The translations under genes and the position numbers were made by a program. Shown here one piece after another: positions 34,405 to 46,023 of a stretch of DNA of 64,000 bases (its first letter is position 1; each line of letters begins with the position of its first letter). Source of the DNA: Umbelopsis ramanniana AG (lineage: Eukaryota > Mucoromycota > Umbelopsidomycetes > Umbelopsidales > Umbelopsidaceae); NCBI RefSeq assembly GCF_025399195.1, contig NW_026252096.1, forward strand, positions 372,001 to 436,000. Direction: 5' to 3'. The notes beneath the pieces were generated by a model. It worked only from the letters and a program-made list of their open reading frames with translations, searched no databases and was not told where the DNA came from.

Positions 34405-35774
34405 TAAATAGATACCTGTACTTCGCCTCTCATTATCGATTTCGCAGCCGTACTGCGACCAGCAATCCACCCCACACCTTCCAATTTGGTTCATCTCTGG
34501 TTTTATTTTGTCACTAATGTTAAAAAGCAAAATTAAAGCATTAAAATAAAGCATGTATATTCGTACAATTTACAAGTTTGCATTGGGAGAGCAATAGGAA
34601 GAAAACAGGATAGTAGTTTGGACTACAATCTTGTGAGATCAAAATGGATGGTGGAGCTGCTGGGTTTGGCAAGCTGTCAACTAGGAATAAAGTGTGTTTT
34701 CCAGATGTTGTTGCAGAAAGACCACCTTGCTCATAATGTATGTACAATGTTGTCGTCACATACCAGTCTTTGAAACACAGTTACAAACCTTTCTTGTCAG
34801 TCTAATTAAGAGACAGAACTTTGACATGAAGGGAACAAATAATGGCCCACATTGCTAACCGCAATTTAACTCTCTACCCCTTTTGTCTTACGATATGCCA
34901 CTACGTCTAGTTTATGCTATGATTTCTTAGGGTGGGGTTGAGCGAGCCTGCAAATTCAAAATACACCGATCAAAAGTTGGTGGTTCCATTTGCCTAAGCA
35001 CTTAAAATCCTCTTTTGTACGTATCAGTGAGCGGAGAAATCTTGATCCAGCGTGCCGCAAGTTCCCAGAGTAATGCTCCCTTTAGGGGTTAACAAATTTG
35101 GTTGTAGAATGCGGAGCTAAAACCAATGGAAGTTGGTAGCGTCAGTATCAGCCATGAGTATTGAAACATTGCTCAAGTCTCGCTGACAAAAGCTAATCAA
35201 TCATTGCGAATTATATGGAGAGTCTTCCAATTTTTTTTTTGAAATGATAGCGGAAGCATGAGGAATATTATTCGGATACAAATGACTTTTTGCGAGACCC
35301 AGGTAAAAAGCGCTGTTTCAGTGCGAGCCTTGTTCCTCCAGTGGGAGGTCGGGATAGCACGTGACCTGGTTAAACTTTGCTGGTTCCATTAGGTCTTCTC
35401 AAAGGGAAGCCGACTATGAGACCAGTCAATTTTGATGTACACGACTTTCGACGTAAACATCAACAAGTCTAAAGATCAAATATGAAGTGATGCAGTGCGG
35501 ATAAGAGGAGGTACGCAGGAGCAGCAGTTAGTATTTTACTGCTGCTTTACCCCGTACATTATGACATCTCACTGTATGAGCCCCGCGAAACGCAACTTCA
35601 ACCAGGGTCCTTGCCTGTAAAAGGACCACACAAGTTCTCCCTCTCGATTGCTTGAGCACAAAATGATATGCCTTTCCGGTGTATGTTTATTAACGACGCG
35701 GGTGTACATCTTCAACAAATCCATAGGACTAATTTGCACGCTTATTTACAAGGCGTGTTCTAGAAAAAAATATT
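34405..35774. other. Intergenic, convergent 3' flanks
   Basis: The 1.37 kb between the stops of CTR9 and the Old Yellow Enzyme gene holds no supported gene. Confidence 0.5.
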
Positions 35775-37079
35775 CTACATGTATTGACCACGCTCATGCT
35801 GTCTCAGCCACTGCACCTTGACACCAAGCTGATCGGCGGCATTGTAGACAAGGTTCGGGTCACGCAGAAACTCGCGAGCCATGAACACCAAATCAGCTTT
35901 GTTAGATCGGATGATACTCTCCATTTGATAGGGATGAGTGATGAAGCCTACTGCGCCCGTCAAAATTCCTACCTTCTCCTTGACGGCTGCAGCAAAAGGT
36001 AGTTGAAACATTACCATGGGGTTCTTTATCTTCTCTGCATCTTGCTTGGCTGCTTGAAGACTACCAAAGGTATGATGGTTGATGGTGGTGCCTTCCGAAC
36101 CTTCTGGAGCAGGAGCATCAACAAGCTTGATATCTTCGGGGTTCGCAGGTTTGAATGTTTGGGTAGGAGTGTTACCTCCAGAAGAGCAGTCAATCAAATC
36201 TACCCCCTTGTCCTTCAAAATGGCTGCTAATTTAATGCTTTGATCCAAGTCCCATGACTCTTCGTCGGGATTGTTGTGCCACTCAGAGGCAGAGATACGA
36301 ACAAACAAGGGCTTGTCCTTTGGCCAATTCTGTTGAACGGATTCCAAAATTTCCAACAAGAAGCGAATGCGGTTTTCAAACGAGCCTCCATATTTGTCGG
36401 TACGGTGATTGCTGAGTGGAGATAAGAACGAGTTGATCAGGTAACCGTGGGCGCCGTGAAGTTCAATCACATCAAAGCCAACTTCATCAGCCCACTTTGC
36501 AGATTGGCCAAAAGCAGCCACAGCCTTTGCAATTTCCTCTTCACTCATTTCATGAGGGACACGGAAGTGTTCATTCCAAGGAATGCTGGAGGGACCATTT
36601 GGTGTCCAGCCACCGTGTTCATCGTCCACACCTTGCTTTGCAGCCGAAGTGCCTTGTCTAAACATGGAATACGTTGACGCCTTACGACCGGCGTGGGCGA
36701 GTTGGATACCGATCTTTACTCCAGTCTTGTGGCAAAGCTCAATGATAGGAATGAAGGCATCACGGTGGGCGGGAGACCAGATGCCCATGTCTTCTGGTGA
36801 AATTCTGCCTTCTGGCAAGACACCACTTGCTTCAATGAACATCAAACCTGGGCCACGAATAGCGAACGATCCATAGTGAGCCATATGAAACTGAGAGTCA
36901 AACATACCATCCTTGGATGAGTACATGCACATGGGCGATACCACGATACGGTTGTGGAAAGTGGTATTTTTGATTGTAAGTGGACTAAAGAGCTTGCTGT
37001 TGGTGGCTTCTTGCGGAGCACCAATTGGCACCTTAGTCTCCATAATGGGAGTCCATTCATTCTGCTGAGAGTGGGACAT
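35775..37079 (-). CDS. Old Yellow Enzyme family NADPH-dependent flavin oxidoreductase (YqjM/class III type)
   Basis: Intronless, 434 residues. This FMN protein reduces C=C bonds of enones, nitroalkenes and quinones. Class III features are visible: VVSPMCMYSS (about 47-56, with the Cys that tunes FMN), IQLAHAGRKAS (about 125-135), ELHGAHGYLINSFLSPLSN (H-x-x-H substrate anchors) and RTDKYGGSFENR. IDCSSGGNTP, GAVGFITHP and DLVFMAREFLRDPN complete the barrel. Between SSGGN and LPFAAAVK there is an insertion of about 45 residues (with ANPEDIKLVDAPAPEGSEG) not usual in bacterial YqjM. No plausible intron accounts for it. The promoter has TATAAAAA next to CCAAT. Confidence 0.92.
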   Translation of the reverse strand: MSHSQQNEWTPIMETKVPIGAPQEATNSKLFSPLTIKNTTFHNRIVVSPMCMYSSKDGMFDSQFHMAHYGSFAIRGPGLMFIEASGVLPEGRISPEDMGIWSPAHRDAFIPIIELCHKTGVKIGIQLAHAGRKASTYSMFRQGTSAAKQGVDDEHGGWTPNGPSSIPWNEHFRVPHEMSEEEIAKAVAAFGQSAKWADEVGFDVIELHGAHGYLINSFLSPLSNHRTDKYGGSFENRIRFLLEILESVQQNWPKDKPLFVRISASEWHNNPDEESWDLDQSIKLAAILKDKGVDLIDCSSGGNTPTQTFKPANPEDIKLVDAPAPEGSEGTTINHHTFGSLQAAKQDAEKIKNPMVMFQLPFAAAVKEKVGILTGAVGFITHPYQMESIIRSNKADLVFMAREFLRDPNLVYNAADQLGVKVQWLRQHERGQYM

Positions 37080-37152
37080 GGTGTTAGGTGATGGGTTGTG
37101 GCAAATGGCGAGTTGAGAGTTTCTGAAGAGGTGGTTCAGATCGAGCGGTGAG

Positions 37153-37164
37153 TTTTTATATTGG
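37153..37164 (-). promoter_or_regulatory. TATA box and CCAAT box of the Old Yellow Enzyme gene
   Basis: On the minus strand CCAATATAAAAA: CCAAT (37160-37164) runs directly into TATAAAAA (37153-37160), about 75 bp upstream of the ATG. Confidence 0.55.
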
Positions 37165-39167
37165 CCACCTCCAAATAAAAATTGAGTCCTCCAACCGCAC
37201 GCTTAGTAAACTTTAGGCAGTCCGGAAATTTCGATCTGCCGGCTTCAACATAGCCTTTCGGTCTTGCCAATGTTTGATTGACTAGGAATAAGAAAGTGTT
37301 TTGACTTTTGACATAAACGTTCTGTTCAGCGGTTTCACCTTTTCTTTCTTCCTAAACTTTACTCTACACGTCCTTCGGAAAGGATGCCTTACGGATGACA
37401 AATCGGTGCTGCAGGTTCGACTGTCACAATATGGCGCAATTGTGACATGCAAAAATATTGGTTATGCCGAATGGTTTCAATAGCGCGTTATCCAATAGAG
37501 TTAAGCATGAAATGTATAGCTAAAAAGTAAAAGAAACCAAAGAAGTGTGATTTGAATGTTAAGCTTAGCATATGGATTATTGTGGCACCTACGAAAAACG
37601 CCCCGGCCGTTCGCCGCGCCTTCATGTGGTTGTCTTGTTAATCAGGGTAGCGACCGTCTCAACCAAGCCAAGCAAAGCGACAATAGTCTAACTTCTTGAT
37701 AAAGGTGTACCGATACAACAACGGAAAGTGTAAGATGTATCTTCGTTATTTTGGTGCCTTAAAATTTAGCCGGTTCAACTTCAATCCATATTGTAGGGCC
37801 ATCCACTATCGTGGTACCAATTTTTCCCAGTTTTGTCTAAAGAAGTCATTATCAAAGCTTGTGGAAGGGACGAAAACCGGTCTTGGCAGTGGATTCCTAT
37901 ATATTGTTCCACATTGTGCTCTACAAGCGGCTGAAGGTTTACTCTCATCGTGAATCCACATTTGGAATCTCTCAGATAAACATATCTTGTGGTAAATTTT
38001 CACTTGGTAAACAAGCAGTAAAGAGATATTTTTGGAGATTCTCAAGTTCCCTCTCTTTCTTCCATGGCTTCATTTGTTAAAGTGCTGGAGGAGCGGGCTT
38101 CGGAGTTGCTGATAGCTCTGAGTTTTGTAAAAATGCATGGCCGATATCTGAATTTGGCAAACACGCATAAAGTGCTGTGTGACTAAAGGCCTCGCTGCCT
38201 CACCCTTTCGCTTTGGAAGAAGGGAAATCAGGGTTTTGAATGTTTATATATGAGAAATGTGGCCCTAGAGTTATTTACATTTACGCACATGAAAATGAAA
38301 AAGGGGGAAGAACCTAACATTTATTTCTGGAGGAGGAGACGAACCTCATAGGGCTCATGCCACGAACCCACATCCTCATCATAATAAAAAAATAATAAAT
38401 AGAAAAATTTAGATTTCACTCTCGATACCATTTACCGTTTTGAGCAAGTGACCATCGTTGGTGGGATTGGGTCAAAGAGAATGGCTGGATTCGACGAAGT
38501 ACTGTCATCAATGTCTTCTTACCTTTCTATTTGCATGGCCATGCTATGAACACTAAATTAGGTCTACTTGGCCGCTATATGATAATAAAAGGCAAAAACA
38601 AAAAAAGCCAGCGCTAGATCGGAGACTGGCCGTTCTAGAGCGACGTGAACAGGAAAAACAATAATGTCAAGCACGCCCAGTCAAAAAATTTTTGAGCAAT
38701 GTAGCACAAATCTTTTTTTGTTGTTGTGAGTCCCATGAAGGCAGGATGTTAAATTTGGACTGGGAAGAAGCAAGGATATTTGGATCATGGTATCAATGTC
38801 ATTGCTTAACAAGTGATTTTCGAGCGAAAGGAAAAAGTAAGATAGTGAGTGGTATGTTGAAAGCTAAGAATAAATATCCCCCAATTATATACTACAAGAC
38901 TATTAACTTAGTTACACGCCTGTAATTAGAGATTTTTTTAGGTACGCGCAACAAAAACTCATTCAACTCAACTCGTCCATTAGCTCTAGACGATTTTCAT
39001 CTTTCTCTTTTTCTCGCCCCTTCCCCTCTCTTTATTATTTTTCTCCCCTTTTCTACGCACCCGCCCACTCCTTAACAACATCTTTTTCTTCTTCTTTTCT
39101 TTTCTCACTTTTCGTAGCATCCGTCATATAAACCCAGCCAACTACCCTTCTTCCAATCATTTCGTCG
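37165..39167. other. Intergenic
   Basis: 2 kb without a supported gene. A CT-rich tract at about 39000-39115 precedes the kelch gene and is typical of a fungal promoter; ATATAAA lies about 40 bp before its ATG. Confidence 0.5.
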
Positions 39168-42034
39168 ATGCGATCATTCTCGCTCCAACTGCTACTCGCC
39201 TTGGTGGTAGCATGCCTATCACCGGCAGCTCATGCCTATTTTGACACCGGCGCCAACACTGACGCAATGCCATTCATGGATGGAATGGTGTCCGTCAATC
39301 GCAATGACACCATCATCTACTATGGCGGAGAAAACGCTACCACTCCTTACACAAATCAAATGTACGCCCTCAGTAACATCCTTTCTGGTTCACCTACCTT
39401 CAGCAAAGTTCCACAAACCAATGCTGGCCCTAATATTCTTTATGGCCAAGCAGTGATTTCATCTACTGGCCAAACTATGACGGTTGTTGGTGGAGCTAAT
39501 CCTGCCTTTGCTTCCAACGCTACGTTGCCAATTTTCCAATTTAATTTCGCCACAAATTCATGGTCCGTTGGAACCACAGCTGGAGCCGCTGCTGGAGGCC
39601 CTATGCCACAAACCCGTATGATGTTCTCTGCATCTCTTGTGAAAACAAAACTTTATATCTATGGTGGTGTCACAACTGATAACCTTGGTTACTTCAATGA
39701 TTTCTGGTCTCTCGATCTTTCTACTACACCATACACCTGGACCAACTTGACCACTACTGGTTTGCCCGTTCGTTATGGTCATGCTGCCACAGTTCTCACG
39801 TAAGAAAAAGAAAAATGTCAAATATTGGATGCTTCCTTTTTTCATGTTGCCAACCTAACCCACGTGTTTGATTTCCAGCAACGGCCAAATTGTCTTCACT
39901 GGCGGTGTCACTATTACCCAGTCAGGCGGAGCTTTGATGGATATGTCAAGCGTTTATGTGTTTGATACCGTCAAAAACGCTTGGCAAGTCAACCCTGCTA
40001 AATCTACCGGCAAAGTTCCGTCCAGCCGAGCTGATCACTCTGCTATTTTGACTGCCGATGGAAAGGTTGCCGTGTTTGGTGGTGATAACAACCAGCCTAT
40101 CTGGGGTCGTCAATACACTGCTGAGGTCGCTGTTCTCGATCCTTCCACATGGACATGGACCACTGTCACCAGTTATAACGGTGTTGAGCCAAGTCTTCGC
40201 TCATTCGCTTCTGCTCAACTGTACCAAAATAAGTACATGTTGGTCACCTTTGGTACGACGAATGCACCATCCTGTCGCTTTTTTTTGAGTTCTTTCATAA
40301 CTAACCTACCATTCTCCTGCAGGTTCTGCTGGAAACATCAAATACAACGATATCAACCTCTTCAACCTCGATTTGTCGAACCCTCAATGGATTGACTCGG
40401 CTTCCGATACTGATGATAATTCATCTTCTGGAGTCAGCACTGGTGTTATTGTCGGTGTTGCCGTCGCTGGTGGCGTCGTTGTCTTGATCATCCTCTTCCT
40501 TCTCTGGAAGTTCCAGCGATATATTCGATTCATGGTTACCCGAATTCACTCTGATATTTGGAAGCCTCGTGTTGGTGAACCCATCTGGGCTGAAACCACC
40601 CGTCTTACTTCCCAAGTCATTTTGTTGTTCGTCCTCATCTTGTTGTTTGTTTTCATCATCCGTCAAGTCATCGACAGCCCCAATGTTACCCAGACCATTA
40701 ACTATCCCGCTGCTTCGGTTGATGTCCCAGGTACAAATTTTCGTCTAAATATCTATGATAGCTGCATTACTTTGATTTTAATCCGCTGCTCGCTTTTAGA
40801 TATCCGCTTCTGCTTCGATGGTTATTCCACTTACCCCAGCGCTATGGACCCCCGCAATCCCCGTGTATCTTGCACTACTGATGTGGGTGTTGGTTGCAAC
40901 CAATATGTCCAGCAACTCAACATGAGCGTCCACACTCCTGTTTTCTCCGATCAACTCGGCGAAGTTACTTGCTACTTGTTCCGTGGCGATAACTCATTCG
41001 AAATGACTGGCTCTTCTGGCAACAACAACGGTTCTCACATGATCTTTACTGTTTATGGTGATAAGACTGTTCAATACGGACGTGTTCACGTATCCCTTTG
41101 GCCCAAGCAAATGGATCCCAACGTTCCCATTTATAACCTTCCTGGAAGCAATTTGCTTAGCACTCAAGATATATCTAACTGGCTCAACGACGAACGTAAC
41201 GACATTCAAGTAGAGAACGTTTACGACTTTGCCCCTAACACCTACAACACTCTTCAATATCAAATGATCAACCATCAGTACCTTCAATCCGCTGGATGGA
41301 ACTATGTTGGCTTCTTGTCCATTACCAACTCCACTCCCGAAATTGATACTCAATTCCGTCAAGAAAGTGCCAACCCCATGTACAACTTGACCCATCTTGA
41401 TCTTGGTACTTTTGTCGTTGCCCCTGCTGCTTATCAAACCCAAGTTTTGAAAGAATACAAGATCTACAGTCTTGTCAATGCTCTTGGTTTTGCTGGAGGT
41501 GTTGTTGGTCTCGTTTTTGGTCTCCAAGCCTGGCTCTTCGGTTACCGTCCCAGATCTCCCTGGGGTGTCGTTCATCGCTGGTCTGTTGGCGACATGAAGA
41601 AATCTTTGTTGCGTGGACTTCAAAGCAACTTCAAGACAGAAGCTGGTATTCCCCTTGTTCACCCTGTCCACAAGCGATTCTCTCAACAAGGTTATACACC
41701 TTATGCACCTTACGAAGCCGATCCTGATCGTATTAGCAAGGTTGAAGAAAGAATGCAGGTTTTGGAATTGCTTTTCAAGGCATACTATGTCGATGACGAA
41801 GTGTTCAGATCGCTCGACAATGCCAACAGACAAAGCGGCCAACTTGGTCAAGCTCCACAATATCCTATGAATGAGAAACTCACTGGCCTTGCCTCTGCTC
41901 AAGAGCACGACAGCAAGCGAGACAATAGCTTTAAACATATGTTTAGACAATCTTCTGGTAGTCTTAACAGCGATACCAACTCTCAGCGTGGCTTAAACCA
42001 TGTTGCTCTTCATGACATGCCTTCGCACCACTGA
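39168..42034 (+). CDS. Kelch-repeat, multi-pass membrane glycoprotein
   Basis: Exons 39168-39799, 39879-40252, 40323-40730 and 40800-42034 give 882 residues. A signal peptide (1-23, LLLALVVACLSPAAHA) is followed by a kelch/galactose-oxidase-like propeller to about residue 360. It has repeated YGG/FGG strands: IYYGG, IYGGVT, VFTGGVT, AVFGGDNN. Membrane spans are at about 381-403 (VIVGVAVAGGVVVLIILFLLW) and 432-455, then a second lumenal or extracellular region with Cys and N-glycosylation sequons. A third span follows at about residues 690-712 (LGFAGGVVGLVFGL), and a cytoplasmic tail of about 170 residues. N-terminal kelch plus this tail is known from uncharacterised zygomycete proteins; function is not established. 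The last intron (40731-40799) is 69 nt, in frame and stop-free, so an unspliced version could also be translated. Confidence 0.82.
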
Positions 42035-42682
42035 AGTTTAGCTTTGTGAAATTTCTACTAGTTTATTTTTCTTTCTCTTTCTTGATCCTTTGAATCCCCC
42101 AACTTCCTCAAACATCTAAACCTCTCCTTTTCATATCATCAGTTCCTCTTTTTCATTAGTTTTTTTTTTTCTCGGTATAGAAGCCCAATCTTTTTTTCTT
42201 TTGGTTCGTTCAATGTATTCCCACCTCCCCCCTCTAACGAGCTTTCGAATGGAAGGGTATGCAAAATGTGTTTCTACAAAACGAAAAAAATGTTGAAGAT
42301 GAAAAAGACGAGAAATATAGGAATGGTGAATTTAGTGTCGTCTCGCAAGAGATGTGATTTATAGAAAATATTTGAACTTGGCATTTTTATTTTGAAATAA
42401 TTCACAGTGTCCATCTCGGAAAGCATGAAAGAGAATTACGGTGATTTTGGGATTGCTCACATTTATCTTGATGTAATGATCGTCAATAAAGTGCTGTTAT
42501 CTACTTTGTCCCGTTATCTTTTGCAATGACTCGATGAATTTTATCCATTTTTGTGTGCAAATACTTATAATTGGCAACCAATTTGTGGTGGCTCTCTTTT
42601 CCTCTACTTTTCATATTTATTTGTAATAGGAGAACAAAAGTTGCTGTAAGAACTTCAAAGTGGGTCTTCTAATATCTTCGCC
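42035..42682. other. Intergenic
   Basis: 3' flank of the kelch gene (poly-T rich) and promoter of the RING gene. Nothing else is seen. Confidence 0.5.
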
Positions 42683-43410
42683 ATGGGCTATGTGACCTCC
42701 TTTATCGTGTTACTGCTCTTATCAACCTGGTGTGCGGAGGCTAGTCTCGGAGAAGACTCTACATCTGATGCACCATCTGTGTGGCAATACGTTGTAATTG
42801 CGCTTTCCCTGGCATTTGCATTCATGACAGGTAAAGTTGACCTTACTGACAATGCTAACAGTTTTCTGAATTAACCAACTTCTACTCCAGTCATGGTGTG
42901 CTTGCAAGTCGCAAGGTTAAGGCGGAGAAGCGAATTAGTGGAGCAAGGCATGCGCCCCGTAATTCATGTTACGAGGTCCGGTGCAAGGGTCTATGCCCCT
43001 CTCCCTATACTCAGCGATGATGAACTCGAGCAGATAGCAATTGTAGATTATAGTGAAGAAAACTTGGAAGAACAAAGTTGCTCCATTTGTCTCGATCTTT
43101 TCCGACCAAAAACCAAGGTTCGCTTGTTACCATGTCGACATGCTTTTCACCCGATTTGCATAGGTATGTGGGGAATTTTTTGTTAGGTGGGAAATTGAGT
43201 AACTTGCAACTTATGAATGATTTGGATGTTGTAGATCCTTGGCTTACAAAACATTCGGCAGAGTGTCCAATGTGCAAACAGTCTTGTGTCGATCATCTTC
43301 GTCAAAAAGGTCTCGCCGACCATTTACAAACTATACGTAACACTCTTGAGCCACTTGCAAGCGACTCTAGGACAGACGCTACCACTAATGCTACCACCGA
43401 ACCGCCCTAA
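42683..43410 (+). CDS. Membrane-anchored RING-H2 ubiquitin ligase
   Basis: Exons 42683-42830, 42891-43163 and 43235-43410 give 198 residues. A signal peptide or anchor (1-20) is followed by a short lumenal stretch and a membrane span at about residues 33-53 (VWQYVVIALSLAFAFMTG...). The RING-H2 is split by the second intron: CSICLDLF, LPCRHAFHPICI, then DPWLTKHSAECPMCK (C-x2-C, C-x-H-x2-H-x2-C, C-x2-C; all eight ligands present). Such small single-pass proteins are E3 ligases that use a membrane site to ubiquitinate neighbours. The specific target is unknown. Confidence 0.85.
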
Positions 43411-43680
43411 TCATTAACTACTATTCATGTTACTCTCCTCCAAAATGCTATATTGTATTCTATATTTTTAATCAAAGTTTTTTTTAAAAAAATAAAATTG
43501 TAAAGATTATAAGTTTATGCTTTACCGCACATAATTTTGTGCCTCTCCACTGGAACTCCACTCCATCCTGACACAAATTTTTTTTGGGCAGTCAGCCAGC
43601 CAGTTAGGCTCATCAGAAGTCAGACGGCCAGTCAGACTACCAACCGCGAACGTCCAAATCTAAACACTACACAATAGATC

Positions 43681-45673
43681 ATGCCATTACCTGCACTAAC
43701 AAGCAAAAGGTAGGATGTCATCTCCCTCCACCGATAGCCTCACTCCTAATATTCCATCTAACTGTAAATTACACACGTTACATCTCCTTCAGAACAGAGA
43801 ATTCCGAACTGTCGCATAGACAAGCGACGGAATCAACAGTAAGTGTTACTTTTACAATTCAATCTGTTGTGTGTGGTCATGTCAAAGTGCAGTGTCTCAT
43901 ATTTCTAACGTCAGCACAAGCCATTATCAAAGTTGTCCTTCAAAGCATCACCATGGCAACCAGGCAATACCGCTGCACAAACCGCACCTTCTCCAGTAAC
44001 GCAGAACAAGCCATCACCTGTGTTTGATCCTTTTAAGTTTGATTTTCAATATATAGCACCGGAAGGCGTTGTGCAAACGGATGAGGCACTGACGGAAAAT
44101 GAACAGCTGGCGTCGATTGTTGAGTCCCTGCATGACACAAAGCTTAGCAATACCTGGGCACCTCCATCAAGTCAAATGCTAACACCGTCTCTAACCGCAT
44201 GGGAACCTCGATCTTCACCATCGCATGAGTTTGAGGATGCAAGCGAGTTTGACCCAACTCTACAATACCATAACGGGCAATTATTGGACGTAGCCACCAT
44301 TGAAGATATTTCTCGAATTTCTTCACTAGAACCGTCGATGGAAGAACAGACACGTGAAGGCGTGGATACCGATATGGGCCCTGAACAATTATTACGAGCT
44401 ATCTTTACCGATCTGCAAGAGTCTGAGGTTCAACAAGCTTTTGAAGCAAATCATTATGACATTGATGCGACAATGGAGTGGCTGCTCCAACGACACCAAC
44501 ATGGTAAAAATACTCCACCTCCAGTACTAAGTCCGTCACCGCCAAAACCAATACTACCTACTGTGTTCCCATATCAACCACATCACAAAAGACAAGTCTG
44601 TCGACACTTTTTGGCTGGGGAGTGCTATCGAAAGGATTGTTGGTACTCGCATGAACTGGAAGCTAAAGTGTGTAAATTCTGGTATGTCATTCATTCCTTC
44701 TTGTGTGAGATCCGATCGAGATAAGGGCCATTTAAAACCAAAAAAGCTGACGACGATCCATGACAGGTTGCAAGGTTCATGTCTCAAAGGGGAAGATTGT
44801 GAATTTAATCATCATATTGATGTTGAAACAGCGACTGCCAAATTTGCTCAGGATACCCGAAAAAAGCAACAAGACATGGTTGTCATCAATGACGAAGAGT
44901 ATCCAGATTTGAATTCAGCACAGAGTCGTAAAAGAAACAACAATCAACACCCCCCAACTTCAACCACCATAACAATCAGTGACGACCATGACTCATTTCC
45001 ATCATTGGGAAGTCAGACAAAGCGATCGACCAAACCCATCATTAACTTTGCTACTGTGGCCAAGAAGAAAGCCTCACAACCTGTTAAACCCAAGCCTTAT
45101 TCCAATTCAACAGCGGCGGCTGGTATACTAAAGACACAAAAGGTCACTGGTGGTCCATTAACAAAACCAGTGGATTTACCATGGCTACAAACGGGAAGTC
45201 AAGTTCATCATCTTTACATGGAGAAGCGTCAAGAGGCTATTCAATGTGGTTTGCTGCGAAATCGGTTGTTTGCCAGAGCATCTTCTTACTATCTCAAGGG
45301 TGATGGCGCCAAGGCTCGAGCTTATAGTAATGAAGCCAGACGACTCAACAATGACATGCGTGAACTCCATCGCATTGCATCACAACAAATCTTTGAGCAG
45401 AGGAATCAGAACGAAGCTTATCTTGACCTTCACGGTTTACACGTGGAAGAAGCGCTATCATTACTAGAACAACGGCTTGATACCCTCCACCATGGCGTCC
45501 TCTATGTGGTTACTGGCACAGGGCATCATAGCACTGGAAGAACGGGTCAACTCCAACCAGCCGTTCGCCAATGGCTCGATCAACACCAACCTTACCCATG
45601 GGCAGAAACGCATATACGAGGTGATTCACGAGGCGGTGTGTTTGCCATTGGAATTGATCTGCAATCTCTCTAG
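43681..45673 (+). CDS. CUE, CCCH zinc-finger and Smr domain protein
   Basis: Exons 43681-43709, 43793-43838, 43915-44681 and 44767-45673 give 582 residues. Order: a CUE-like ubiquitin-binding helix bundle (about 178-216, PEQLLRAIFTDLQESEVQQA and DIDATMEWLLQ); two CCCH fingers (about 250-305, CRHFLAGECYRKDCWYSH and CKFWLQGSCLKGEDCEFNHH); a DUF1771 helical pair (YYLKGDGAKARAYSNEARRLN); and a C-terminal Smr domain with YLDLHGLHVEEAL and the turn VTGTGHHSTGR. CUE plus DUF1771 plus Smr is the layout of Cue2 in yeast, N4BP2 in animals, enzymes or partners of no-go mRNA decay. The CCCH fingers would add RNA contact. A role in cutting mRNA at collided ribosomes is inferred. Confidence 0.88.
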
Positions 45674-46023
45674 TCCGAGTATAGTAGGTCTCGAGTTAAA
45701 TCAATGCCGCACTGGTCCCCCCATGACGCACATAAGCTGGGCTTGAAACCCTGTCCTTTTTTATTTGATTCGGCGCTCTAATCTTGAATTTTGGGGGGGA
45801 GAGGAGAGGGCATTGGAGGGAAAGGGGAGTGTGAGCAGGAGAAGAGGAAAGCGAAAATAGAGGAGACACACCCGCTTGGGACTCGCTTTTTTTTCTTATA
45901 TAATTTTGTTCTATTCTGCTCTCTCTTTTTCTCTCTTACTTGTACATCATCTTTTTTCCCCTTTCAAATCTTTCATATCAACTGTTATAACCAACTTCGA
46001 TCCCAATACAAACCAACATATTC

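Noticed and set aside
40994-41950. 318-codon open frame on the minus strand
   Set aside because: It is antisense to the last exon of the kelch gene, which has better evidence (spliced frame, domains, codon bias). The open antisense frame follows from the biased codon use of the sense gene.
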